DNA of 64,000 nucleotides, from assembly GCF_018294505.1 (NCBI RefSeq), contig NC_057794.1:193611201-193675200 (forward strand), in the 5' to 3' direction. The DNA comes from Triticum aestivum (taxonomy: Eukaryota; Streptophyta; Magnoliopsida; Poales; Poaceae). Under the pieces are notes generated by a model, which searched no databases, was not told where the DNA came from, and saw only the letters and a program-made list of their open reading frames with translations. The translations under genes were made by a program, and so were the position numbers. This document shows, piece by piece, positions 46,090 through 57,373 of the stretch. Numbering within the stretch: position 1 is the first letter of the stretch; the number at the start of each line of letters is the position of its first letter.

Positions 46090-46385
46090 ACATGGAGATG
46101 GAGCTATGGCAGTGGAGCAAGCCGGCTCCAAAAGGAAGATGGACTACCTAGGACGTCGGGCTGTAGCTAGAAGGGCGGTTGGGACGCGACATCGGCCCAT
46201 ACCGCGGTGACCCCCGATTGGGACGCACCGACTATGGGTTTTCTCCCTCGCCGATGTCGTCCACGTCTACGCAGAACATTGTTCCCTTCCCCCAGCTGCG
46301 GGATCAGGCCCGTCGTTCTATGCTTGTGAAGAGAGCAACCTAAGCAAGCAGGCTTGTAGCTTAGGCTCCTGCTAGTGTATATATA
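46090..46385 (-). other. Second minus-strand promoter-like copy
   Basis: On the minus strand TATATATA (46385-46378) is followed by GGTTGCTCTCTTCACAAGC, matching GGTTTGCACTCTTCACAAGC after the TATA at 44640. Downstream sequence (GACGACATCGGCGAGGGAG) is GC-rich but has no long open frame. Together with 44226-44649 it suggests duplicated promoter and 5' sequence of one transcription unit. Confidence 0.35.
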
Positions 46386-46794
46386 GTGGTTTTATTTTTC
46401 TCTCCATATCAACCATTTTATATTGCGTACGTGTCATTCAAGAGTGAAATGATGGTTGCTTCTTCCGACTAACTTACTGTGTGATTTGACTGCTCCTTAG
46501 TGGCCCCTACACGTACTCCCCCTACGTGTATGCAATAGTCACACATACACATGGACGCAAAAACGCGCAAGACACCCTAATGCATGCATGTCCAAGCACA
46601 CGACGGAACACACACTGTCATGCTCAAGTGCTCATCCTACACGTGCCTGCACACACATACTCAGTCAGGGTGAGCTAGTGACCGTATAAACACCGGAAAA
46701 TATATATATTGAGCGCAATGAGCATATTATGAAGTCCACTGACCATATTTTTACAAATATATGGTGACAGACAGTGTATTTATCTCGTTTGAAA

Positions 46795-47137
46795 TTAATC
46801 CATATTAACCGGAGAGGAGGCAGTATGGACTAGCATTACTTTGCTGTGTCCCGTCAACTTGCCGAACGAGGAGAAGGTTGCAGGATGGGACAAGCTTGCA
46901 CGTGGTGGCTCGTAGGACAAGGAAAACTTTTGACTAATGCAAGCTCTCCCTCGCTCAGGCGGTGGACGTGCAACAGTTAATTCGGTGTCAGATTGCCAGA
47001 AGCATACACTATACTACTAGTGCTATTATTGTTCGACTTCCCAAATAGGCGAACAGCCAAGCACAAAGTTTACTAGTACTACTACTATAGTCTATAAAGG
47101 TACATACTATACTAGTACTAGGAACCGGATGGAGGAG
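46795..47137 (+). repeat. Segmental duplication, copy A
   Basis: It matches 61671-61960: CCATATTAACCGG, GTATGGACTAG, GAACGAGGAGAAG, GGTGTCAGATTG and ATTGTTCGACTTC appear in the same order in both. Copy A is cut at 47137 by RLC-G and continues at 61259-61301. It has no gene that I recognise. Confidence 0.75.
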
Positions 47138-48827
47138 TGTAGGATCGAAAGTATGTCTAGAGGGGGGGGGTGATTAGACTACTTAACCAAATAAAAATCT
47201 AGCCTTTTCCCAATTTTAGTTCTTGGCAGATTTTAGCTATCTTAGCACAAGTCAAGCAATCTCCACACAAGTCAAGCAAGCATGCAAAAGAGTATATGAG
47301 CAGCGGAAAGTAAAGCATGCAACTTGCAAGAATGTAAAGGGAATGGTTCGGAGGATTCAAACACAATTGGAGAAACAGATGTTTTTGTCGTGGTTCCGAT
47401 AGGTGGTGCTATCGTACATCCACGTTGATGGAGACTTCAACCCACGGAGGCTAACGGTTGCCCGAGTCCACGGAGGGCTCCACCCATGAAGGGTCCACGA
47501 AGAAGCAACCTTGTCTATTCCATCATGGCCGTCGCCCACGAAGGACTTGCCTCACTAGCGGTAGATCTTCACGAAGTAGGCGATCTCCTTGCCCTTACAA
47601 ACTCCTTGGTTCAACTCCACAATCTTGTCGGAGGCTCCCAAGTGACACCTAGCCAATTTAGGAGACACCACTCTCTAAGAAGTAACAAATGGTGTGTTGA
47701 TGATGAACTCCTTGCTCTTATGCTTCAAATGATAGTCTCCCCAACACTCAACTCTCTCTCACATGATTTGGATTTGGTGGAAAGAAGATTTGAGTGGAAA
47801 GCAACTTGGGGAAGGCTAGAGATCAAGATTCATATGGTCGGAATGGAATATCTTGACCTCAACAGAAGTGTAGGTGGTTCTCTCTCAGAAAATGTGTATT
47901 GGAAGTGTAGGTATGTTCTGATGGCACTCTCCACGAATGAAGAGTGGGTGGAGGGGTATATATAGCCTCCACACAAAATCTAACTGTTACACACAATTTG
48001 CCAAACTCGGTGGGACCGAATGGTTAAACTCGGTCAGACCGATTCAGCAAACCTAGTGACCGTTAGGATTTTCGATGGGACTGAGATGCAACTCGGTAGG
48101 ACCGATATGGTTAGGGTTAGGGCATAACGTAATCTCGGTGTGACCGATTACACAAACTCGGTAGGACCGATTTTGGTAATAAGCTAACCAGAGAGTTGGT
48201 CAGGTAAACTCGGTGGGACCGATTCGCTCATCTCGGTGAGACCGAAATGTTACAAAAGGGAAACAGAGAGTTTACATTGCAATCTCATTGGGACCGATCG
48301 GTCATCTCGGTAAGACCAAAACATTACAAAGGGAAACAGAGAGATTAGAATCCCATCTCAGTGAGACCGAGATCCCTATCGGTGAGGCCGATTTGCCTAG
48401 GGTTTGTGGCAGTGGCTATGAAATTTGAAACTCGGTGGCGCCGGATAGAAAGAACCGGTGGGGCCGAGTTTGACTTTTGGTTTAGGTCATATGTGGGTGT
48501 GGGAAGGTAGTTGAGGGTTTTGGAGCATATCACTAAGCATTTTGAGCAAGCAAGCCATTAAGCAACACCTCATCCCTCCTTGATAGTATCGGCTTTTCCT
48601 ATAGACTCAATGTGATCTTGGATCACTAAAATATAAAATGTAGAGTCTTGAGCTTCAAGCTTGAGCCAAACTTTTTGTCCTTAGAATTTTGAGGGATCCA
48701 CTTTCCTTATCTATGCCATGCCATTCATTGAGCTTTTCCTGAAATATTAATCTTGGAATAATGTTAGCTCAATGAGCTATATGTTGTTAGGAATTACCAA
48801 AACCACCCAGGGAGAGTTGCAGTTTCA
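47138..48827 (-). repeat. RLC-G 3' LTR, 1690 bp
   Basis: On the minus strand it starts TGAAACTGCAACTCTCCC (48827) and ends with CGATCCTACA (47138). About 14 copies of a TCGGT-n3-ACCGA palindrome lie at 47998-48475 in U3, directly upstream of a TATA box (47957-47964, minus). The plus-strand frames at 47458-47965 recur in the other LTR only because LTRs are copies. It is 68 bp longer than the 5' LTR. Confidence 0.9.
47957..47964 (-). promoter_or_regulatory. RLC-G LTR TATA box
   Basis: The minus strand reads GGAGGCTATATATACCCCTC, directly downstream of the palindrome array. The other LTR has the same box at 60453-60460. It likely sets the start of element transcription. Confidence 0.75.
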
Positions 48828-48841
48828 ATCTCCCCCTTTTT
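48828..48841 (-). other. RLC-G polypurine tract
   Basis: On the minus strand AAAAAGGGGGAGAT abuts the LTR start TGAAACTG. Confidence 0.8.
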
Positions 48842-49336
48842 GGTAATTGATGACAACATATATATCAAAGCTTCGACAAATGATAATAAGAGTGAAAGAT
48901 ATTGTCGCTTTGAGAAGTATGTGAAAAGCAAGAGCTCCCCCTAAATTTGTGCATATCTTAAGATTTGCTTTGGACTGCAAATGCACAATGAGTTAGGATC
49001 ATGGGTTACTCTTGCATGTCACATACATCTTGGTGGAGCGCTCAAAATGATAAGAATTAAATACATGCACTCATCACCAAGCAAAGTGAATGATCATATA
49101 AGGATAAGTAAGATAATATCATCTAACAAGCATAAGTGTAGCTTATGATCAACCACATGATCATCAAAGTCTCGCAGATAATAGCATAGTATCTCAAGCA
49201 ATCAAAAGACAAACAAAGCTCAACCAAAAAGACAAGAGAGAACAAAAGCAAACTCTCTCTCTCGAAGCCTATGATCTATACATTTTTCTCCCCCTTTGGA
49301 AACAAGTTACCAAAAAGTTCATAGAAATGCATAGCA
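48842..49336 (-). other. RLC-G 3' untranslated internal region
   Basis: No coding sequence seen. Two further CTCCCCCT tracts (48935, 49288) occur. Confidence 0.5.
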
Positions 49337-51083
49337 CTAAAATGGCTCTCGGGCTTGGTCTTCAGGTGGTGGTGTCCGGAGAACGCCAAGGATGAAGACT
49401 TCAGTCGAAGTAGATGGAGCTGCTGGGGTAGGTGCTGGAGTTAGTGGCACTGAAGCTATTGCTGGTGCAGATGAAGTGGCTCTGGTGTCTGTTACTGGCA
49501 CTGCAGTTGATCTCTGAGCTCGAGGCACTCTGGCAAATGCATCAGTGGTTGTTCTGCCCTTCCTCTCCTGCATATCATCTTGTAGCTAATCCACAACTGA
49601 CTGAATCTCAGTTACTTTCACATCTAAATCATAGAATTTTTGCTCCACGATTCTTTCCAAGCTCTCCCGGTTTTGAGTCAGGGTGGCCAACCCCTTCTCA
49701 ATCCTCAGAGTTGATGCTATCAAATAACCAAGCTGGTCCTGCTTGCTTTTCAAAAATTACTCAGATGCCTCCTCTTGAGTTGGCATCTTGGCAGCCTTCT
49801 CTTTCTTTGCTTTCTCCTTCTTCTCTTGAGCTTGTACTGATGATGGTTCATTCTCATTCATCACAACTTGATTGTCCTTGAAGTCTGGGTAGATAGGCAA
49901 GTGTTCCTTATCCAACAAGTATGTGCCTGTGCCCATCTTTGAGTTTATCAACTCCTGGATTTGTGGGGCATATCCACAACTTCTTTTCTGGTCTGCTGCA
50001 GTCCTCTTGATAGTCTTAACTATAAGGCTCATGACCTTGAACTTCTGTGGCACATCAAATATATGTAGCATGTTCATTGCATGACCTCTGATCATTCTAT
50101 GATCACCAGACTTGGGCAAGAGAGTGTGCCTAAGGATCCAATTGATTGTAGGCAGCCCTGACAGCAAGTGTTTTACTGACCCAAACTAGTGAGTCTCAAG
50201 ATCATCTTCAGGAATCTCCTTGTACATGTTTGCCATAGAGTTGTGATCCATCTTCTTCTTGGCATAGAAATCCAAGTCATCTTCTTCTTCCTTAGGAGCA
50301 TTGATCAGATTTGCCCATTCCTCAATAGTTGAGTGGTACCTTGTACCTTCAGACATCCATACTATCCCGCCATCTGGATAGAAGTGTGCTGTGGAGTAGA
50401 ATTGCATTATGAGCTCCTCATTCCACTTTGTGAGCTTCTGCACAACAAAGTTTGCAACTCCACTAGCACTGAAGGTGTCAAACACACCAGGATAGTGTTC
50501 CTCATTTTCCTTGATATACTTCCAGTCGACCCAACTCATTTCACACACTATAGGCTTCTTGTCCAACAACACTGTTTCATAGAAGTCCTGTTGTTCCTTT
50601 ATGTGGAACCTGTAATCAACAACAGTCCTTCTCCTGGTAGCATATGGATCTGTCTCTCTCCATAGCCTCAACCCTGAGTCTCTCCTGATCTTCATGTTCT
50701 CAGCCACAGGATGAGCATCATTGTGGTCTGGAATCTTGGGTTTGAGCTTTCTCAGGACTTGTCCTTCGTCATCTTCATCGGCAGCAACTTCAGGCACTGG
50801 GGCCTTGTTCTTCTCAGTAGATGGTACACTCCTGGTATTCCTCTTAGGTGCACTCTTGGGCTTGGAGGCTGCTTTGGGTGCTTCTTTGGGCTTTGATGAA
50901 GCAGCCCCTGTCCTGATAGCATCACCCATAAGCTTCTGGGCCATAGGTTCTGGTGCAGCAACCTCTTCTTCCTCTTCCTCTTCAGAATCTCTCATGATTG
51001 AGGATCTCCCAAGCACTCTAGCAGTGGTCTTTTTGATCCTCTCCTTCCTCTTCTTCCCTTCTGCAGCAGCCTCTTTGGGTTCA

Positions 51084-54000
51084 TGTAACGCCCTCGATGC
51101 GGCTATATCTCCTATTGTCGAAGCACGACTTAGAGGCATAACCGCATTGAAAGCAATGTCACAAGTAAGGTAATCTTCACAACAACCCATGTAAATAGAT
51201 AATAGGGGAAAAAGGTACATAGTTGGCTTACACTCGCCACGTCACACAAATACATGAATAACATTACAATCATCCAATACACTCATGGTCCGACTATGGT
51301 ACCAAAATAAAAGATCAACCCCAACATTGCGACATGGTCCCCGATCGCCCCAACTGGGCACCACTACTGATCATCAGGGAAAGACACATAGTAACGGCGT
51401 GAGTCTTCGTCGAACTCCCACTTGAGCTCAAGTGCGTCATCTGGAACGGAATCATCGGTCCCTGCATCTGGTTTGGAAATAATCTGTGAGTCACGGGGAC
51501 TCAGCAATCTCGCACCCTCGCGATCAAGACTATTTAAGCTTATAGGTAAGGAAAGGTAATATGTGGAGCTGCAGCAAGCGACTAGCATATATGGTTGCTA
51601 ACTTGTTCGCAAAAGAGAGCGAGAAGAGAAGGCAAAGCACGTACGAAGAACTATAGAACACCCTACAGCAAACATTACTCCAACACCGTGTTCATTTCCC
51701 GGACTCCGCCGAGAAGAGACCATCACGGCAACACACGCGATTGATTCATTTTAATTGAGTTAAGGTTCATGTTATCTACAACAGGTCATTAACAAATTCC
51801 CATCTACCCATAACCGCGGGCGCGGCTTTCGAAAGTTCAAATCCCTGCAGGGGAGTCCCAACTTAGCCCATCACAAGCTCTCACAGTCAACGAAGGATAT
51901 TCCTTCTCCCGAGACATTCCCATCAGACTCGGTATCCCGGTTCTACAAGACAACTTTGACAATGGTAAAACAAGTCCAGTAACACCGCCCGAATGTGCCG
52001 ACAAATCCCGATAGGAGCTGCATATATCTCGTTCTCAAGGCACACTCAGATGAGACATCCTACGAGTAAATCCAACCCTCAAGTTGCCTTGAGGTGGCCC
52101 CGCAGTCTGCTCAGTCGGACCAACACTCAGAGGAGCACTGGCCCAGGGGGGTTTAAATAAATATGACCCTCGGGCTCCGGAAACCCAAGGGAAAAAGAGG
52201 CTAGGTGGCAAATGGTAAAACCAAGGTTGGTCATTGCTAGAGGAGTTTATTCAAGGTGAACTATCGAGGGGTTCCCATTATCACCCAACCGCGTAAGGAA
52301 CGCAAAATCCGGGAACATAACACCGATATGACGGAAACTAGGGCGGCAAGAGTGGAACAAAACACTAGGCAAAAGGCCGAGCCTTCCACCCTTTACCAAG
52401 TATATAGGTGCATTAAGATAATAAGATAATATGGTGATATCCCAACACTAAACAATGTTCCAACAAGGAACGATCTCCAATCTTCACCTGCAACTAGCAA
52501 TGCTATAAGAGGGGCTGAGCAAAGCGGAAACATAGCCAATCAATGGTTTGCTAGGACATGGTGGGTTAGAGGTTTGACATGGCAATTTGGGAGGCATGAT
52601 AAGCAAGTGGTAGGCATCGTAGCATAAGCATAGCAAAAGAGTGAGCATCTAGCAAGCAAAGATAGAAGTGATTTCGAGGGTATGATCATCTTGCCTGCAA
52701 AGTTGTCATAGTTGACTTGATCCTCGTAAGAGAACTCAACGGGCTCCTCGTTAGCGAACTCGTCTCCCGACTCTATCCAAACAAGACAAACAAGCAAAAG
52801 GAACACAATCAACCACATGCAAAGCTCAAACAAACATGATGCAAAACATGGTATGCTATGCGGGATGCTATATGTGATGCATATGCAAGATTTGACACGG
52901 AATGATTGAACCTGGCCTCAACTTGGAAATCCAAGAGTGACACTGGAAGGATGAGGTGATTTCGGTTGAAATCGATATAAAGATCATTGGAATAGGATGC
53001 ACGGTTTGGAAATGGCAAGCAAAACAAATATGGCACCGGCCTGTGATAATCAGCAAGTAGCCATCTAAATGCATCAAGATAATTATGCTACAGCACTCAA
53101 ACATGACAAGAAAATACATGGTAGGGATCCACTCATGATGCTTGACAAAAAATGAACACTGAGCTACGGCCAATTCATCCATTAACAGGTTCAAACAAGC
53201 ATGGCAAAAATGCAAATGATAAACAGGTTTCAGACTTACTGAAATGAACACAAGTCTGGAATTTAACATCAGGTAGCACAATTTGGGGTATGAAAACTAT
53301 ATGCTACAAGAACTTAACATGGCAACGCAAGGCATGGCATGAAGCTACTCAAAGCACTTAACAAAAGTCCCTTAGTGACCTAGAGTCAAAGGGGATCAGA
53401 ATATACAAATGCAAGCATGTGAACATGGCAAAAACATAATCAGATTACAGACTTAGTGAAAAACTAGAGCATGCAAATCTGTTAACGAGTAGTCATGTTC
53501 ACGAGCTCGATGCACTCACTACAGAGCATGGCATGAAAAAATAAGCATACACCCATCAAGAATACATATCATAGAAGCTAGAGATGGCAAGAACAACAAC
53601 ATAGCATGCACGGATCACTAGTAACATCTTCGGCAAAATCGCTAACAAGTCAACAATCTGCCAGGAATCACGAAATAGCAAAAGTAGAGCTCAACAGACT
53701 CAATCTAGGGTGCTCCATAATTGCAAACAAAGACATGGATGGATATAGCACCACAATGTTAACAAAACATCCTTACTGATCATCCTCAAAAGAGGCACGG
53801 ATCACTAGGAAACAACATGAACATATGGCATATTGATAAAATCAAATCAAGGACTTAGTGAAATTCTAAGTCCCTGAAATCAGCATTAACGAATGCACTA
53901 CTTTGCAAGCTTGTCCTAGTCACCACACATATCACAAAAATACATGGTAAGCACCTCTGTAAAGATGGCATGGCATATCACAAAACTCATATAGAACTCA

Positions 54001-55283
54001 GGAGCATATCATGCACACATTAATCATGGCAAAAATGACAAATAGCTAATTGATGCAGCAGATCTGCCAAATATCTCATATAGCTCTCTTCTAATAGCAT
54101 TTCGGGTATCAAGATGAGCTCAAATGCAAATGATGCAATGAGATGAAATGATGTACTCTCTAAGACGAACATTTTGATATGCTATAGGCGCAAAACGGAG
54201 CTACGGATATGGAGTTACGGATGATGAAAAACGCAAATAAATTAGGGTTTCGGGGAAAGTCAACCCTTCGAATTCTAGATCCATGGATCACTGTAGCTGC
54301 ACGGTCGCCGAGGTTCGCCAGGGAATTCCTGTTTGCCGGAGTGTCGCCGAACTTGACGAGGGGAGGCGCGGTGACCGGATCCGAGCGGAGGGGCGGTGGA
54401 GGAGCGCGGCGGAGGTCGGAGGAGGCGCGGGCCGGCCGCAGCGGAGCTCGGCTCTGGCCGGCGAGGTGCGAGGCGGAGGTGGCCGGTGCACGGAACGACG
54501 ACGGCGGCGCAGCGAGGTCCTCTCGGGCGCGGGCCGCATTCGGGAAGAGGAGGCGGGGCCCAAACACGGGGGCAGAGAGGGCCGGACTTGGGCCCGGCGG
54601 GCCTTGGCGGCGGCGGCGGGACGAGTGCCACGTGGCGGCTCGCCAGTGGCTGCGGGGCGGCGACGCGAGACGTCCGGTGCGCGGATGGAGCGGGGCTAGG
54701 GTTTGGGGTTGGATTGGATCCGGGATTTTCGGGGGAGATGCCTATTTATACACAGGAGGAGCTAGGAGAGTCCAAATGAGGTGCGGTTTGCGGCCACGCG
54801 ATCGTGATCGAACGCTCTAGATGATGGAGAGGGTTTTGGTGGGTTTTGGTCCAAATTGGAAGGGTGTTGGGCTGCAACACACACGAGGCCTTCTCGGTCC
54901 CTCGGTTAAGCGTTGGAGTATCAAACGAAGTCCAAATGACACAAAACTTGACAGGCGGTCTACCAGTAGTAAACCAAGGCCACATGGCAAGTCTCGGTCC
55001 AATCCAGAAATGTTTAACCCCCACACAAGAAAGAAAGGTAGAAATGACCACCGGAGGAGAACGAAGCGCCGGAGTGCAAAACGGACAACAGGGAAAAAGC
55101 TCGGATGCATGAGAAGAACGCGTATGCAAATGCAATGCACATGATGACATGATATGAGATGCACGAGACAGGCAACAACCCACAGAGACAAAAACCCGAA
55201 ACCGAGGAAAAATAAAATAACTTAGCGCCGGAAGCGGCAAGAGTTGGGATAAATATAAGGTAAATTACATCCGGGGTGTTACA
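51084..55283 (-). mobile_element. Solo LTR, 4200 bp, same family as 22445-26927
   Basis: Bounded by TGTAACGCCCTCGATGCGG and CCGGGGTGTTACA with perfect 5-bp target duplication GTTCA (51079-51083, 55284-55288). Its sequence order parallels the other solo LTR: cognate stretches TCCCGAGACATTCC, GGAACATAACACCGATATGA and AAACTTGACAGGCGGTCTAC. A TATA box on the minus strand at 54741-54750 is followed by a GC-rich block (54300-54700). Frames in the GC-rich block are compositional. It splits the second ORF of RLC-G. Confidence 0.92.
54741..54750 (-). promoter_or_regulatory. Solo LTR TATA box
   Basis: The minus strand reads TGTGTATAAATAGGCATCTC, followed by a GC-rich leader-like block. It fixes the orientation of this LTR as minus. 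Confidence 0.7.
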
Positions 55284-55754
55284 GTTCAGATCCCAAAGGG
55301 ACTTGAGTAGATGCTCTGGCCTTAGACATTGGAATTCTCTTTGTAGGGACCTTTTGCTTCATGCCTGGCTTGGTGGCAGCAGCAGTGCTATATTCCTTCT
55401 TAACCACTTTCTTCTTGGAAGTGGCCTCATCCTCAACTGCCACATAGTCTTCATCCTCAGACTCTGAAGTTTTATTCTTCCTTGTTCTGGTGGCAGCTTT
55501 GGGCATGTTGCTGGGAGTGCTCCTGCTACCATCATCTGAACTGCTAGAGGGACTAGTGCCCTCACTCAGGTGAACCTGCTCCGCTGACCTGTTCTGGCTG
55601 TCACTCTGATCAGACATATTACAAACACTAATAGCAGACCCTGTGAATAGATATAGATGAGATAGAGTGGATGAGCATCACAAAATGCAGAGGTTTTTGC
55701 AAAAGAATGAGTCAAAAACTTAGTTTTAGTTTTCCACAGAAAGCATTTCGGATC

Positions 55755-56550
55755 AACCGATTTGTAAACTCGGTGATACCGAAGCAGCTATTGGAACCTA
55801 AACTAGTGAACTCGGTCAGACCGAGTCACAGTTCGGTGGCACCAAGACTGCTAGGGTTTCACAAAGTCCTGAACTCGGTCACACCGATTTGCAATTCTCG
55901 GTCAAACCAAAAATTACATGTGCAATGGCCTGAGCCAAATCGGTGGTACCGAGTTCCACAACTCGGATGGTCTGAGATGGTTTTGGCAGAAACCTAACCC
56001 TAAATTTCCAATTCAACTCTAATCTACGGAGTGTTTTTACTGGGTAGAAGCATTTCAATCGTGGTAAGAATCATAGTGAACACAATGTGCTAGGAATCGG
56101 ACGGGGATAGCACTATGATCGAGTCCATACCCTAGTTCGGTGATGAACTCGCTACGGCGGCAACGGCGGGGAAGAATTCCGTTGACGGCGGTGAAGACCA
56201 GCGACAGGAGGCGGCTGGCGATGAGGAGGACGATCCAGAGACCCGGGAGGCAGAGCGAGCTATGCGTGGGCGAAGGGGTTTCGGAGAAATTTCCAAAAAA
56301 ATTCCCGTGAGTACATATAGCCCGACCCTGTCGGTGTGACCGAGTGGAACAACTTGGTGGCACCGAGAATCATAACTGCAAGCATTTACTGAAACTCGGT
56401 GTGACCTAAAGGTTCAAATCGGTTTCACCAAGATTGGAAACCTAGATCGACTTAGTGATCTCGGTATGGCCGAAATGGATGAATCGGTCAGACCGAAACG
56501 CACAAAGAAGTTTTGGAAGTTTATGTCTTTGAAGAATCGGGGACTCCGAG
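55755..56550 (-). promoter_or_regulatory. Palindrome array before the second ORF of RLC-G
   Basis: About 14 copies of TCGGT-n3-ACCGA or close variants lie at 55768-55965 and 56329-56540, flanking a 250-bp GC-richer segment. That segment has a TATA-like GGGCTATATGTACTC (56320-56315, minus) and a leader-like sequence after it. The arrangement resembles U3 of the LTRs (array, then CTATATATACC). It is placed upstream of the second ORF start at 55617 on the same strand. An internal promoter is my inference. Confidence 0.5.
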
Positions 56551-57373
56551 TGCTCTTCACACAGAGTGGCTCGAATCTGACTTGATCAAATTTTGTGATG
56601 TAGCATGAATAGAGTTTGAGACGAGAAAAGCATAGATAGCTAGAGAGGGTTCTTAGGCATTCTTGTCCATCCACTTGGCAAAAGAAAAGAAAAACAATCA
56701 ATCAAAACAACAAGTGGATGTCCTCGAATGAGTGAAATATGCAATCAACATGCTCACACAATAAAATGGCAATCGAAATATGTGGCAAAGCATGCACAAC
56801 CAATTCTAGCATCTATCAAACAATTTGCGATGACTAGGTCATCTATATATGAGTATATTGACTTAGGAGTCAAATGAGAACATTTGATCATAGGTCATAC
56901 TCATCGTTTAAGCACAAGTGGGGTTACCACTTTTACATAAAGCATTGTTGTGTTCACACCATTAGAGTTGCTTTAGCTCAATTCGTAGAGTAAAGCTCCC
57001 CCTAGATGTGAGACCACCCCTAAGAGGGATGAACTAACCTTGGGTTTTGTCGATGATGACTTCATGTAGATGTTGAATATGTGGATGCTCAATGTTGATG
57101 TAGATCATTTGGAGCTATCCATTGGAGTGAGTTGCAATTTCAATACCTACACGGGTTAGTCCCACAAGGAACAAACAAGGATATCCATAGACATAGAGTG
57201 ATGCACAAACAAGATGATGTCTATGAAAGCTTTTAGGTTACCTTGTCCCTTGTCTTACCAACAAGAGGGTTTGTGACTCCTTGAACTAGTGCAAGATGTG
57301 GAAGTTGATTGCACTTGTTCTTGCCAAGATGATAATAGTGAAGTATGTTGGCGGAGTCACCCTCAAGAACTCT
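56551..57373 (-). other. RLC-G spacer after gag
   Basis: No protease, integrase or reverse transcriptase motif is visible in any frame. The sequence is AT-rich with short frames. Confidence 0.5.

Larger units (their letters stand above)
49337..55617 (-). pseudogene. RLC-G second ORF, plant-transposon-protein-like, split by a solo LTR
   Basis: The frame starts at MSDQSDSQNRSAEQVHLSEG (55617), a Ser/Lys-rich basic N-terminus, and is cut at 55284 by the solo LTR; it resumes at 51078 in the same phase (PKEAAAEGKKRKERIKKTT), followed by an acidic run (SEEEEEEE). The core from about 50620 to 49860 (VDYRFHIKEQQDFYETVLLD, MSWVDWKYIKENEEHYPGVF, MQFYSTAHFYPDG, MSEGTRYHSTIEEWANLIN, LLSGLPTINWILRHTLLP) fits the putative plant transposon protein family by its pattern. 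A Lys/Glu-rich coiled stretch and a Pro/Thr/Ala-rich tail end at 49337. Stops at 50186, 49757 and 49590 break it without frameshift. About 690 codons in all. Function unknown; it replaces pol in this element. Confidence 0.65.

Noticed and set aside
47458..47965. Plus-strand frame of 159 codons, repeated at 60021-60461
   Set aside because: It appears conserved only because both are LTRs of one element; it is antisense to the element and spans U5/R sequence. No domain recognised.
54160..54820. Frames of 118-203 codons in the GC-rich part of the second solo LTR
   Set aside because: Same compositional pattern as in the first solo LTR; no conserved frame or motif.
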